From the NCBI GenBank assembly GCA_026785765.1, contig JAJAZK010000419.1, positions 1 to 14,967 on the forward strand: 14,967 bases of DNA, written 5' to 3'. Shown piece by piece: positions 1 through 7,235 of this stretch. Position 1 is the stretch's first letter, and each line of letters starts with the position of its first letter. This stretch comes from Rhodoferax sp. (lineage in GTDB: Bacteria > Pseudomonadota > Gammaproteobacteria > Burkholderiales > Burkholderiaceae_C). Under the pieces are notes generated by a model. The model was given only the letters and a program-made list of their open reading frames with translations. It was not told where the DNA came from and ran no database searches. The translations under genes were made by a program, and so were the position numbers.

Positions 1-1
1 C

Positions 2-1189
2 CTGAAGGCCGCCCAATCCGGACTGAGCGACAAAGCACCGCCCAACATCAAAATACGCCGGGGGGCTGTGATACGCGTCGCCAAGACCAGCAAGGGCGGC
101 TGGGAGATCACCCAGTTGCCGGAAGTGGAAGGCGCCTTTGTCGCGATTGACCCGCGCAGCGGTGCGATTTTGGCCATGGTCGGCGGGTTCGACTACGAAA
201 AAAACAAGTTCAACCACGTTACGCAGGCCTGGCGTCAGCCCGGCTCCAGTTTCAAACCGTTTATCTATTCGGCAGCCCTTGAAAAAGGCTTCACGCCTTC
301 CACCGTGATCAACGACTCGGCCTTGTTCTTCGACGCCGCAGTGACTGGAGGGCAGCCGTGGGAGCCGAAGAACTACGACGGCAAATTCGAAGGCCCGATG
401 AACCTGCGTACCGCATTGGCGAAATCAAAAAACATGGTTTCCATTCGCATACTGCAGGCGATCGGACCTCAGTATGCACGCGAGTGGGTAACCCGCTTCG
501 GCTTTGACGAAGACAAGCACCTGCCTTATTTGACAATGGCCCTTGGTGCCGGTTCGGTGACACCGATGCAGATGGCTACCGCGTATGCGGTCTTTGCCAA
601 TGGCGGTTACCGCGTCAACCCGTGGCTGATCAGTAAGGTCGCCGAACAACGCGGGAAGGTCTTGCTGGAGACCAGGGCAGGGGAGCCAGGCGAGAGCGCG
701 CGGGTGATCGACCGGCGCAATGCATTCATCATGAACAGCCTGCTGCAAGAGGTAACCCGCTCGGGAACGGCAGCACGCGCGCAGGGCACATTGAAACGAC
801 CGGACCTGTACGGCAAGACCGGTACTACCAACGATTCGATGGACGCCTGGTTCGCAGGCTTTCAACCGACCGTCGCGGCAGTTACCTGGATCGGCTACGA
901 CACCCCACGCAAGATGGGCAACAGCGCGCTGGAGACTGGCGGCGGCCTGAGCCTGCCCGTGTGGATCGCCTATATGGAACATGCGCTCAAGGGCGTGCCC
1001 GTCAGCCAGTACGCCGTACCAGAGGGGGTGGTCAATGCACGTGGAGAGTGGTACTACGACGAATTCGCCCGCGGGGCTGGTATCACCAGCCTCGGGCTGG
1101 ACGATAAACCGGCAAGCGCTGGCGGGGATACCCAGCCGCTGCCGGTCGCGGACGAGAAGCGCCGCATTCTGGACCTGTTCCGAAACTGA
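2..1189 (+). CDS. mrcA: Penicillin-binding protein 1A, C-terminal part (partial at window start)
   Basis: This is the transpeptidase end of a class A (bifunctional) penicillin-binding protein, which cross-links peptidoglycan stem peptides in the periplasm while anchored in the inner membrane. The frame is open to the first bases of the window, so the membrane anchor and glycosyltransferase domain lie upstream. The three penicillin-binding motifs are visible in order: SSFK at 245-256 (first Ser is the acylated nucleophile), SKN at 425-433 and KTGT at 815-826. The flanking sequence RQPGSSFKPFIYSAAL is typical of PBP1A. The gene ends in TGA directly against the stop codon of convergent cyaY. The family is normally 750-850 residues, so about half is present. 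The GTG at 68 is internal, not a start. The family call is very secure; mrcA (also ponA) rather than another class A PBP rests partly on the cyaY-lptM-lysA neighbours. Confidence 0.95.
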   Translation: MKAAQSGLSDKAPPNIKIRRGAVIRVAKTSKGGWEITQLPEVEGAFVAIDPRSGAILAMVGGFDYEKNKFNHVTQAWRQPGSSFKPFIYSAALEKGFTPSTVINDSALFFDAAVTGGQPWEPKNYDGKFEGPMNLRTALAKSKNMVSIRILQAIGPQYAREWVTRFGFDEDKHLPYLTMALGAGSVTPMQMATAYAVFANGGYRVNPWLISKVAEQRGKVLLETRAGEPGESARVIDRRNAFIMNSLLQEVTRSGTAARAQGTLKRPDLYGKTGTTNDSMDAWFAGFQPTVAAVTWIGYDTPRKMGNSALETGGGLSLPVWIAYMEHALKGVPVSQYAVPEGVVNARGEWYYDEFARGAGITSLGLDDKPASAGGDTQPLPVADEKRRILDLFRN

Positions 1190-1519
1190 TCAGACCTCAA
1201 AAGAGAGTTTGCTGCCGGACTGCGCGCTGGCCTCTCGCGACAGAACAGAAAAAAACTCTCCCTGGCCCTTGGTGTCCTGCCAATTCTTTCCGTCAAACCG
1301 GTAGTGAAACCCTCCCGCTCTGCAGGCAAGCCATAACTCGTGTAACGGCTTTTGCAGATTCACGACGATCTGGCTGCCGTTTGCGAAAACCATAGTCACC
1401 ATGCCACCCACACGCTGGTTGTCGATATAGGTATCAGATTCGTAGTTAATAAGATCAAAACACAACTCGATGGAACAAAGCGCCGTTTCGACACGGTCCA
1501 TGAATTCTGCGTCGGTCAT
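1190..1519 (-). CDS. cyaY: Iron-sulfur cluster assembly protein CyaY (bacterial frataxin)
   Basis: A 109-residue protein of normal length for bacterial frataxin. CyaY is a small cytosolic iron-binding protein that contacts the cysteine desulfurase IscS and modulates Fe-S cluster assembly. The N-terminal helix carries the expected acidic residues (MTDAEFMDRVETAL). The central sheet includes GGMVTMVFANGSQIVVN, and the family's conserved segment LHELWLACRAGGFHYRF is followed by W-x-DT. The ATG is preceded eight bases upstream by GGTGA, a plausible ribosome binding site that on the other strand overlaps the lptM start codon. It is transcribed away from lptM with only 12 bases between start codons, and its stop abuts the mrcA stop. 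Confidence 0.93.
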   Translation of the reverse strand: MTDAEFMDRVETALCSIELCFDLINYESDTYIDNQRVGGMVTMVFANGSQIVVNLQKPLHELWLACRAGGFHYRFDGKNWQDTKGQGEFFSVLSREASAQSGSKLSFEV

Positions 1520-1531
1520 TACAATTTCACC

Positions 1532-1738
1532 ATGTTGCCCAATCGCCGGATTCTAGTCAGTGTGTGTGTCCTTGTCGGCAATGCGGTGGGCCTGTTGTCG
1601 GCCTGCGGCCAGAAGGGCGCACTGGCACTGCCAACCGAACCAGCCGCGGCGCAACGGGCAACGTTGCCGCAAAGCCTGCGGCCCTTCCCCGCTCCCATCC
1701 CTTCGCCCGGTGCATCTGGCGCAAGGCCCGCGCCATGA
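1532..1738 (+). CDS. lptM: LPS translocon maturation chaperone LptM (small lipoprotein)
   Basis: A 68-residue lipoprotein. It has a short basic N-terminus (MLPNRR), a hydrophobic signal segment and a lipobox LSAC with the lipidated Cys at residue 25. This is followed directly by CGQKGALALP, the hallmark of the LptM/YifL family (CGxKGPLxxP). In E. coli LptM binds the LptDE outer-membrane LPS translocon and helps it fold oxidatively. The mature part is Ala/Pro-rich and looks disordered. The start at 1532 places the signal peptide correctly, but no Shine-Dalgarno sequence is evident. The stop codon overlaps the lysA start (ATGA), so the two are probably translationally coupled. A position immediately upstream of lysA is usual for this family in proteobacteria. 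Confidence 0.9.
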   Translation: MLPNRRILVSVCVLVGNAVGLLSACGQKGALALPTEPAAAQRATLPQSLRPFPAPIPSPGASGARPAP

Positions 1739-3039
1739 CTGCCACCGCCTACACTCCCACCGCCCTGCCTGGCCACCCCCACGTGGTCTATCGTCACGGC
1801 AAACTCTTCCTCGATGGAGTGGACCTGAACGCGCTGGCAATCGAATACGGTACGCCGTTGTTTGCCTATTCCGCCGAAGCGATTCTGGCGGCACTGGCCG
1901 CCTACCAGCGAGGACTCGCCGGCCGCGATTTCATGGTCTGTTACGCCATGAAGGCCAATTCGTCGCTGGGCATCCTGCGCCTGCGGGCGGGCGCGGGTTG
2001 CGGATTCGACATCGTGTCCGGTGGTGAGCTCGACCGCGTGCTTGCCGCCGGGGGTGATCCGGCCAAAGTCATCTTCTCTGGAGTCGGCAAGACCGAAGCA
2101 GAAATGCACCAGGCGCTGACCGCAGGCATCGCCTGTTTCAACGTCGAAAGTGAACAGGAGCTCGAGGTTCTGGACGCCGTGGCCCGAACGCTGGGGCTAC
2201 GCGCGCCTGTCAGCATTCGGGTCAATCCAAACGTCGATGCCAAAACCCATCCGTATATTTCGACGGGCCTGAAGGGCAACAAGTTCGGTATCGCCCACGA
2301 ACACACGCTGCAGGTGTACCAGCGAGCCGATGCCATGCCAGGACTGCGCGTGGTGGGTATTGACTGCCACATCGGCTCCCAGATTACCCGGGAAGAGCCC
2401 TATATGGACGCAATGGATCGCATGCTGGACCTGGTTGAGGCCATCGAGACCGCTGGCATACCCATCGCGCATATCGACTTCGGCGGCGGTCTTGGCATCA
2501 ACTACGATGGCGACCAGCCGCCAGCCGCAGACCAGTTGTGGCCCAGGTTGCTGAAGCAACTGGATGCGCGAGGATTCGGCCAGCGCAAACTGCTGCTGGA
2601 ACCGGGTCGTTCTCTGGTCGGTAACGCTGGCGTCTGCGTATCCAAGGTGTTGTACCTCAAACCCGGCGAACAGAAGAATTTCTGCATTGTGGACGCGGCG
2701 ATGAACGATTTGCCACGTCCCGCTATGTACCAGGCCTACCACGCAATCGTGCCGCTGGTGCAAAACAATGCCCCGGCCTCGGTGTGGGAAGTCGTCGGGC
2801 CGGTGTGTGAGAGTGGCGACTGGATCGGGCACGAGCGCAGCCTGGCAGTGCAGCGCGGCGACCGGGTCGCAGTGTTATCGGCTGGGGCGTATTGCATGAG
2901 TATGGCCAGCAACTACAACTCCAGGGGCCGGGCTGCCGAAATCCTGGTAAGTGGTGCATCAACGCAACTGATCCGACGCCGGGAAACGAGCCAGGACCAG
3001 TTACGCGCCGAGTTGGGCACGTTACCACTAGCTGGCTGA
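1735..3039 (+). CDS. lysA: Diaminopimelate decarboxylase
   Basis: A PLP-dependent, fold-type III enzyme that decarboxylates meso-diaminopimelate to L-lysine, the last step of lysine synthesis. It is 434 residues, normal for LysA. The Schiff-base lysine is K73 in CYAMKANSS. The PLP phosphate and substrate loops include DIVSGGEL (92-99), HIGSQI (212-217) and GGGLGINY (250-257). The active-site Cys donated across the dimer is in CESGD (358-362), and SYNS-type chemistry is replaced by ASNYNSRGR near the end. The ATG is chosen because it overlaps the lptM stop and has AAGG eight bases upstream; the frame stays open further upstream inside lptM but carries no family sequence there. It faces msrQ convergently across 26 bases. 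Confidence 0.96.
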   Translation: MTATAYTPTALPGHPHVVYRHGKLFLDGVDLNALAIEYGTPLFAYSAEAILAALAAYQRGLAGRDFMVCYAMKANSSLGILRLRAGAGCGFDIVSGGELDRVLAAGGDPAKVIFSGVGKTEAEMHQALTAGIACFNVESEQELEVLDAVARTLGLRAPVSIRVNPNVDAKTHPYISTGLKGNKFGIAHEHTLQVYQRADAMPGLRVVGIDCHIGSQITREEPYMDAMDRMLDLVEAIETAGIPIAHIDFGGGLGINYDGDQPPAADQLWPRLLKQLDARGFGQRKLLLEPGRSLVGNAGVCVSKVLYLKPGEQKNFCIVDAAMNDLPRPAMYQAYHAIVPLVQNNAPASVWEVVGPVCESGDWIGHERSLAVQRGDRVAVLSAGAYCMSMASNYNSRGRAAEILVSGASTQLIRRRETSQDQLRAELGTLPLAG

Positions 3040-3065
3040 GCCGGGCTCCGCGCTACGCGTCCGGT

Positions 3066-3749
3066 TCAGGCTGATGTACCGGCGCGCCGCCGTTTGTTCA
3101 GCGCTTGCAGCACGCGCCAACCCAGCAGCAGCGCCAGGATCGCGCCGTACACAAACACGTCGGCATAGTCGTTCTTTCCCGAACGCATCCAGAAAAAGTG
3201 CAGGACCGCCAATCCTGCGACGAGGTAGACCGCCTTGTGTAGGGTCTGCCAGCGTTTGGCGCCCAACCTGCGGATGGCACCGTTGAACGAGGTCAGCGCC
3301 AGCAGGCTCAGCAACAGTAACGCCAGAAAACCGACCAGGATGAACGGGCGTTTGACGATATCGCGCACCGTGTCGGAGAAGTCCAGGCCCATATCGAACC
3401 AGGCATAACTCAACATATGGATGCAGGCGTAAAAATAGACAAACAATCCCGCCATACGCCGGAATCTGGCGAGGGCCGGTGTTGCCGTGATGACCCGCAA
3501 CGGCGTGATGGTGAGCACCAGACACAAAAACCGCAGGGTCCAGTCACCCGATTGCCGAACCAGCGCCTCCGCCGGATTGGCACCGAGCCGGTCCGCCATC
3601 GCAGCAAACACCAGCCAGGCAAACGGCAGCAGCGCCAGCAGGCCAAAAGCCGGCTTGGCCAGCGGATGCAGCAACCGACGTGACAGCCAACCCGACCAAG
3701 CGCCCTGAATCAGCAAGTGGGAATCGCCAGCTATAGCCACAGGTCGCAC
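3066..3749 (-). CDS. msrQ: Haem-binding membrane subunit MsrQ of the periplasmic methionine sulfoxide reductase
   Basis: A 227-residue polytopic inner-membrane b-type haem protein (ferric reductase-like transmembrane family). It passes electrons from quinone or flavin to the periplasmic molybdoenzyme MsrP. Hydrophobic helices lie near residues 35-51, 70-88, 98-118, 135-155, 170-188 and 197-215. Candidate haem-ligand histidines are H111 (YACIHMLSYAW), H171 (WQTLHKAVYL) and H184 (LAVLHFFW). The start is GTG, supported by a strong GGAGG six bases upstream. The GGAGG falls in the 15-base gap after the msrP stop, so msrP and msrQ form an operon read msrP then msrQ. Confidence 0.93.
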   Translation of the reverse strand: MRPVAIAGDSHLLIQGAWSGWLSRRLLHPLAKPAFGLLALLPFAWLVFAAMADRLGANPAEALVRQSGDWTLRFLCLVLTITPLRVITATPALARFRRMAGLFVYFYACIHMLSYAWFDMGLDFSDTVRDIVKRPFILVGFLALLLLSLLALTSFNGAIRRLGAKRWQTLHKAVYLVAGLAVLHFFWMRSGKNDYADVFVYGAILALLLGWRVLQALNKRRRAGTSA

Positions 3750-3764
3750 CGGTAACCTCCGCGA

Positions 3765-4760
3765 TCAGTAAAACTTGCGCAAGTCCATGCCCGCATATAG
3801 CTGGCCGACTTGCGGCTCGTAACCATTGAACATCAAGGTCTTGCGCTTCTTTGCCAGCAAACCGTCTTCACCAATCCGGCGTTCGGTCGCCTGCGACCAG
3901 CGCGGATGGTCCACCTCCGGATTGACGTTGGAATAAAACCCGTACTCATCCGGCAAGGAGCGGCTCCAGGCCGTCAACGGTTGTTTTTCGACGAAGCGGA
4001 TTTTCACCAGGCTTTTGCCACTCTTGAAGCCATACTTCCAGGGCACCACCAGGCGCACCGGCGCACCATTCTGGTTCGGCATTACCTCGCCGTACATGCC
4101 AAACGACAACAGGGTCAACGGGTGCATCGCCTCGTCCATGCGCAAGCCTTCCAGGTATGGCCAATCGAGCACGCGGGAACCCACATAGGGCATGGTCTTG
4201 GGATCGGCCAGGGTGACGAACTCGACAAACTTGGCGCTGCCAAGCGGCTCGACCTTCTTGATCAACTCGGACATCGAGTATCCGATCCATGGAATCACCA
4301 TAGACCAGCCCTCAACGCAGCGTAACCGATAGGTGCGCTCTTGCTGCGCGCTGAGCTTCTGCAGGTCTTCCAGGGCGAACTTGCCGGGCTTCTTGATCAA
4401 GCCCTCCACTTCCACCGTCCATGGGGTGGTTTTCAGTGTGTGGGCGTTCTTTGCCGGATCGGACTTGTCGGTTCCAAACTCGTAAAAATTGTTGTATGTC
4501 GTTGCGTAATTGTAATCGGTCAACTTTTCCATCGTAGTCGCGCCAACCAGCGTTGAACGCGACGCAGCCAATGCGGCCAATTTCCCCGGGCGCGCCGACT
4601 GCGCCAGAGCGTCACGCGCAGCCCAGGAACCCAGCGCCACGCCAGCTGCACCACCTGCTAGCGCACGCAAAGCGTCGCGTCGCCTCAAATACACGGCCTG
4701 CGTGGTTATCTCGCTGGGAAATGCATGGTTGAAACCGTCGCCGGAGGTTTTGATGATCAT
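3765..4760 (-). CDS. msrP: Protein-methionine-sulfoxide reductase catalytic subunit MsrP
   Basis: A 331-residue periplasmic molybdopterin enzyme (sulfite oxidase fold, formerly YedY) that repairs oxidised methionines in envelope proteins. The N-terminus carries a twin-arginine export signal, with arginines at 26-28 (YLRRRDALRALAG), a hydrophobic stretch to about 48 and an ALA-Q cleavage site near 53/54. This agrees with export of a cofactor-loaded protein. The Mo-ligating cysteine is C148 in RLRCVEGWSM. The PNQNGAPVRLVVPWKYGFK region (228-246) is characteristic of the family. The ATG has AGGA seven bases upstream. A weak candidate promoter (TTGGCC at 4830-4825, TAAGAA at 4808-4803, 16-base spacer) lies upstream; it is only a pattern match. 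msrQ follows within 15 bases. Confidence 0.95.
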   Translation of the reverse strand: MIIKTSGDGFNHAFPSEITTQAVYLRRRDALRALAGGAAGVALGSWAARDALAQSARPGKLAALAASRSTLVGATTMEKLTDYNYATTYNNFYEFGTDKSDPAKNAHTLKTTPWTVEVEGLIKKPGKFALEDLQKLSAQQERTYRLRCVEGWSMVIPWIGYSMSELIKKVEPLGSAKFVEFVTLADPKTMPYVGSRVLDWPYLEGLRMDEAMHPLTLLSFGMYGEVMPNQNGAPVRLVVPWKYGFKSGKSLVKIRFVEKQPLTAWSRSLPDEYGFYSNVNPEVDHPRWSQATERRIGEDGLLAKKRKTLMFNGYEPQVGQLYAGMDLRKFY

Positions 4761-4870
4761 GGTCGAATCCTTTTGCCAAACTAAGTCCTGCCAAGCAGCT
4801 GATTCTTACAAAATTCCCACCGTCGGCCAAACACCTATGGCTGTAACCCCACGGCCGTAAAACCCGGTAA

Positions 4871-4899
4871 ACCAAGCAAAAGGGCCCCGATGGGGCCCT
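4871..4899 (-). terminator. Intrinsic terminator of the cytochrome c4 gene
   Basis: Read on the minus strand, a perfect 8-base-pair GC-rich stem (AGGGCCCC, loop of three, GGGGCCCT; 4899 to 4881) is followed by TTTGCTTGG. With the stem's own final T this makes a four-base T run, then a further T pair. It lies about 50 bases past the cytochrome c4 stop and before the msrP promoter region, so it would separate the two transcription units. Confidence 0.8.
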
Positions 4900-4951
4900 G
4901 CAACAGGTCCAGCACGGGGTCGGTCACCACCCGACGCCCGGTTCCCGAAAT

Positions 4952-5599
4952 TCAGCGCAAACCAGCCATGTAGTCGGAAACCGCCCTGATTTCGCGGTCA
5001 TTGAGTTTGGCCGCAACCTGGGTCATTTGCAGATTGTTCAGGCGCACGCCATCACGAAAGGCGGTTAACTGCGCCGAACTGTATTCGGCATGTTGCCCAC
5101 TCAAGCGCGGGTATTGCGACGGGATACCAGCGCCATTGGGGCTGTGGCAACCGGCACAGGCAGATATCTGGCGCTCGGCAATGCCGCCGCGGTAGATGCG
5201 TTCACCCAACGCGACCAACGCCTTGTCCTTGGCAAAACCAGCTTTTGCAGGCTTGCTGGTCAGCCAATAGGCGATGTTGCGCATGTCGTCTTCCGACAAG
5301 GTACTTGCAAAACCCTTCATGATCGCGTTGTTGCGCTTGCCCGACTTGAACTCCTGCAATTGCTTGATCAGGTACTGCGGGTGCTGTTGCGAGAGTTTCG
5401 GGTTCGCCGGCGTACCGGAATTGCCATCCGCGCCATGGCATGCCGCACAAACGACCGAGAAACTGGCTTCGCCCTTCGCCAGGTCCGGTTTTGCAACTGA
5501 GGCCACCGCGGCTTTTGCCGGCTTGGCTTCTTGAGCGCCAGACGCAAACGCCAGAGTGGCCAGCACACTGGCGAGGAACAGGTCCGAAATCAGCTTCAT
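4952..5599 (-). CDS. Cytochrome c4 (dihaem periplasmic electron carrier)
   Basis: A 215-residue exported protein with two class I cytochrome c domains, an electron carrier between the bc1 complex and terminal oxidases. A Sec signal peptide covers about residues 1-22 (MKLISDLFLASVLATLAFASGA). Haem attachment sites are CAACH (51-55) and CAGCH (148-152). Likely axial methionines are M94 (NNAIMKGFA) and M192 (NLQMTQVA). The spacing and symmetry of the halves, including KLSQQHPQYL and RLSGQHAEY, fit cytochrome c4. The start is chosen by the signal peptide; the open frame upstream is not signal-like. No Shine-Dalgarno precedes it, only a pyrimidine-rich tract. It is divergent from engB across 66 bases and ends in its own terminator. 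Confidence 0.93.
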   Translation of the reverse strand: MKLISDLFLASVLATLAFASGAQEAKPAKAAVASVAKPDLAKGEASFSVVCAACHGADGNSGTPANPKLSQQHPQYLIKQLQEFKSGKRNNAIMKGFASTLSEDDMRNIAYWLTSKPAKAGFAKDKALVALGERIYRGGIAERQISACAGCHSPNGAGIPSQYPRLSGQHAEYSSAQLTAFRDGVRLNNLQMTQVAAKLNDREIRAVSDYMAGLR

Positions 5600-5665
5600 G
5601 GGGATGGAGAAGAGGGGCAAACAGCACGATTCTACAATGCAGTAAAAGCCTTTGCCTTCACAACA
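5600..5665. promoter_or_regulatory. Divergent promoter region between cytochrome c4 and engB
   Basis: These 66 bases separate two divergent start codons and should hold both promoters. TACAAT at 5633-5638 resembles a plus-strand -10 box for engB; the overlapping minus-strand TAGAAT resembles a -10 for the cytochrome gene. Neither has a convincing -35 at the right distance, so the exact promoters are unassigned. Confidence 0.4.
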
Positions 5666-6385
5666 ATGACTACCAAACACCTGAGTGCACACACGGCACC
5701 GAAAGCGGCGCCAACAGGAAAAGGGGCGAGCGCGACAGTTGCGCTGGGCTGGTTGCATACCGCGCGCTTCATGACTTCGGCCCCGGAACTGCACTTCCTG
5801 CCGACACTCGCATTGCCCGAAATCGCCTTTGTAGGTCGCTCCAATGCCGGCAAATCCACCTGCATCAACACGCTGACACAACAAAAACAACTGGCTTTTG
5901 CGTCGCGCAAGCCCGGTCGCACACAACACATCAACCTGTTCACGCTGGGCAAACAAGGCATTCACGACGCCGTTCTGGCCGATTTGCCCGGTTATGGCTA
6001 CGCTGCGGTTCCGAAACAAGACAAGATTCGCTGGCAAGCCGTGATGGCGAACTACCTGGTCACGCGTGAAAACCTCAAGGGCGTTGTGCTGTTGTGTGAC
6101 CCGCGTCTGGGTCTGACCGAACTCGACGAGATACTGCTTGAAGTGATTCGTCCGCGTGTGGAACAGGGGCTGAAGTTTCTGCTGGTGTTGACCAAGTGCG
6201 ACAAGCTGAACCGCAGCGAAGCCTCCAAAGCCTTGTCAATTGCCGCTCTCCAGTCCGGTGGCGGGCAGGCAATGCTGTTCTCGGCCACCAAACGTATCGG
6301 CATCGACGCTTTGGCGCAACACCTGTGGGAATGGGTACACCCGGCTATGAGTATATCGAGGGCTCTCCCGGAGGACGGACCTTGA
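5666..6385 (+). CDS. engB: Ribosome biogenesis GTP-binding protein EngB (YihA/YsxC)
   Basis: A 239-residue TRAFAC-class GTPase needed for large ribosomal subunit assembly in most bacteria, cytosolic and normally essential. The G motifs are all intact: G1 GRSNAGKST (57-65), G2 GRTQHIN (84-90), G3 DLPGYG (106-111), G4 TKCD (176-179) and G5 SATK (206-209). The start at 5666 (MTTKHLSAHT) leaves a 35-residue Ala/Lys-rich extension before the GTPase core; no strong ribosome binding site distinguishes it from a slightly later start such as M36. The last 41 bases overlap the end of the convergent acyltransferase gene. Confidence 0.95.
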   Translation: MTTKHLSAHTAPKAAPTGKGASATVALGWLHTARFMTSAPELHFLPTLALPEIAFVGRSNAGKSTCINTLTQQKQLAFASRKPGRTQHINLFTLGKQGIHDAVLADLPGYGYAAVPKQDKIRWQAVMANYLVTRENLKGVVLLCDPRLGLTELDEILLEVIRPRVEQGLKFLLVLTKCDKLNRSEASKALSIAALQSGGGQAMLFSATKRIGIDALAQHLWEWVHPAMSISRALPEDGP

Positions 6386-7235
6386 AGCGTTTGTGGACCC
6401 AGTAGTACTGCGTCGGCATCTCGTCAATCCAGGCCTGCAGCCGCAAGTTCATGACGGCTGCATCGGCCGTCAGATCGTCCGTCGGAAAACCCTGCCAGGA
6501 TGGACGGACTTGGACCTCATACCCCCAGGGGGTCATGGCAGTTGTTACCGGCACCACCTTGGCGCCACCCATGCGGGCAAAACGGGAGAGGGATGTGAGA
6601 GTGGCGGTCGCAACGCCATAAAACGGCACGAACACCGACTCCTGGCGGGTGATGTTCAGGTCGGGCAAAAGGTACAGGGGCTGGCCCGCGCGCAGAGCCT
6701 GCACAACCGGCTTCAAACCATCGTCCCGACCAAAGAGACGGGGCCGGCCAAAGCGCTGGCGCCCCTGCAAAATCCAGGCATCTAGTACCACGTCGACCTG
6801 GTTCGAGTAAATCGTCGTAAAGCAACGTTTGCTTTGCTTTGTCAAGGCCGTCCAGCCAGCGTCCAGGCCAAAAAAATGCGGTGCAAAGATCACTGTGGGG
6901 AGATCGCCCTGCAATTCCTCCACGGCACCACGCAGGCGCAAACGTCGGTCCAAAGTCTGCGTTGGCGCGTGCCACAGCCAGCTTCGGTCCAGCCAGGCCT
7001 GCGCGAAGTGCACAAAGGTCTGGGTCGCAAGGGCGCGTGTCCGGCTCCGGCCGAGTTTGGGAAAACACAGGCGCAGGTTGGCCCAGACCACGTTGCGGCG
7101 CGAGCGGGCCACGGCGTAGAGCAACCAGCCAAGCAGCCAGCCCACGGCTCGCACCCAGGACAATGGGAGTATGGCGAACACGCGCATCATCAGGACGCCG
7201 ACCTGGCTGCTGACTCTGCGGAGTTCCTCAGCCAT
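6345..7235 (-). CDS. LpxL/HtrB-type lipid A biosynthesis acyltransferase (second of tandem pair)
   Basis: A 296-residue member of the LpxL/LpxM family, inner-membrane enzymes that add secondary acyl chains from acyl-ACP to Kdo2-lipid A. A hydrophobic anchor (VRAVGWLLGWLLYAVA) lies at residues 28-43. The catalytic HX4D motif is HFFGLD (H120, D125), and SVFVPFYGV (200-208) and YYWVHKRFK (277-285) are family signatures. The canonical PDxD segment reads PDLN here. The ATG at 7235 overlaps the stop of the upstream acyltransferase by 8 bases (ATGGCTGA), which suggests translational coupling; an ATG at 7265 is the alternative. Which secondary chain it adds cannot be told from sequence. It is convergent with engB and overlaps it. 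Confidence 0.88.
   Translation of the reverse strand: MAEELRRVSSQVGVLMMRVFAILPLSWVRAVGWLLGWLLYAVARSRRNVVWANLRLCFPKLGRSRTRALATQTFVHFAQAWLDRSWLWHAPTQTLDRRLRLRGAVEELQGDLPTVIFAPHFFGLDAGWTALTKQSKRCFTTIYSNQVDVVLDAWILQGRQRFGRPRLFGRDDGLKPVVQALRAGQPLYLLPDLNITRQESVFVPFYGVATATLTSLSRFARMGGAKVVPVTTAMTPWGYEVQVRPSWQGFPTDDLTADAAVMNLRLQAWIDEMPTQYYWVHKRFKVRPPGEPSIYS

Noticed and set aside
3040..3065. Imperfect inverted repeat between lysA and msrQ as a bidirectional terminator
   Set aside because: Only a 4-bp CGCG/CGCG core pairs cleanly and no T run follows on either strand.
4811..4840. ECF-type promoter (GGAATT) upstream of msrP
   Set aside because: GGAATT occurs on the minus strand, but no matching -10 motif follows at the usual spacing.
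5600..6037. Upstream extension of the cytochrome c4 protein into the engB region
   Set aside because: The frame is open but lies antisense to engB, and the signal peptide begins exactly at the ATG at 5599.
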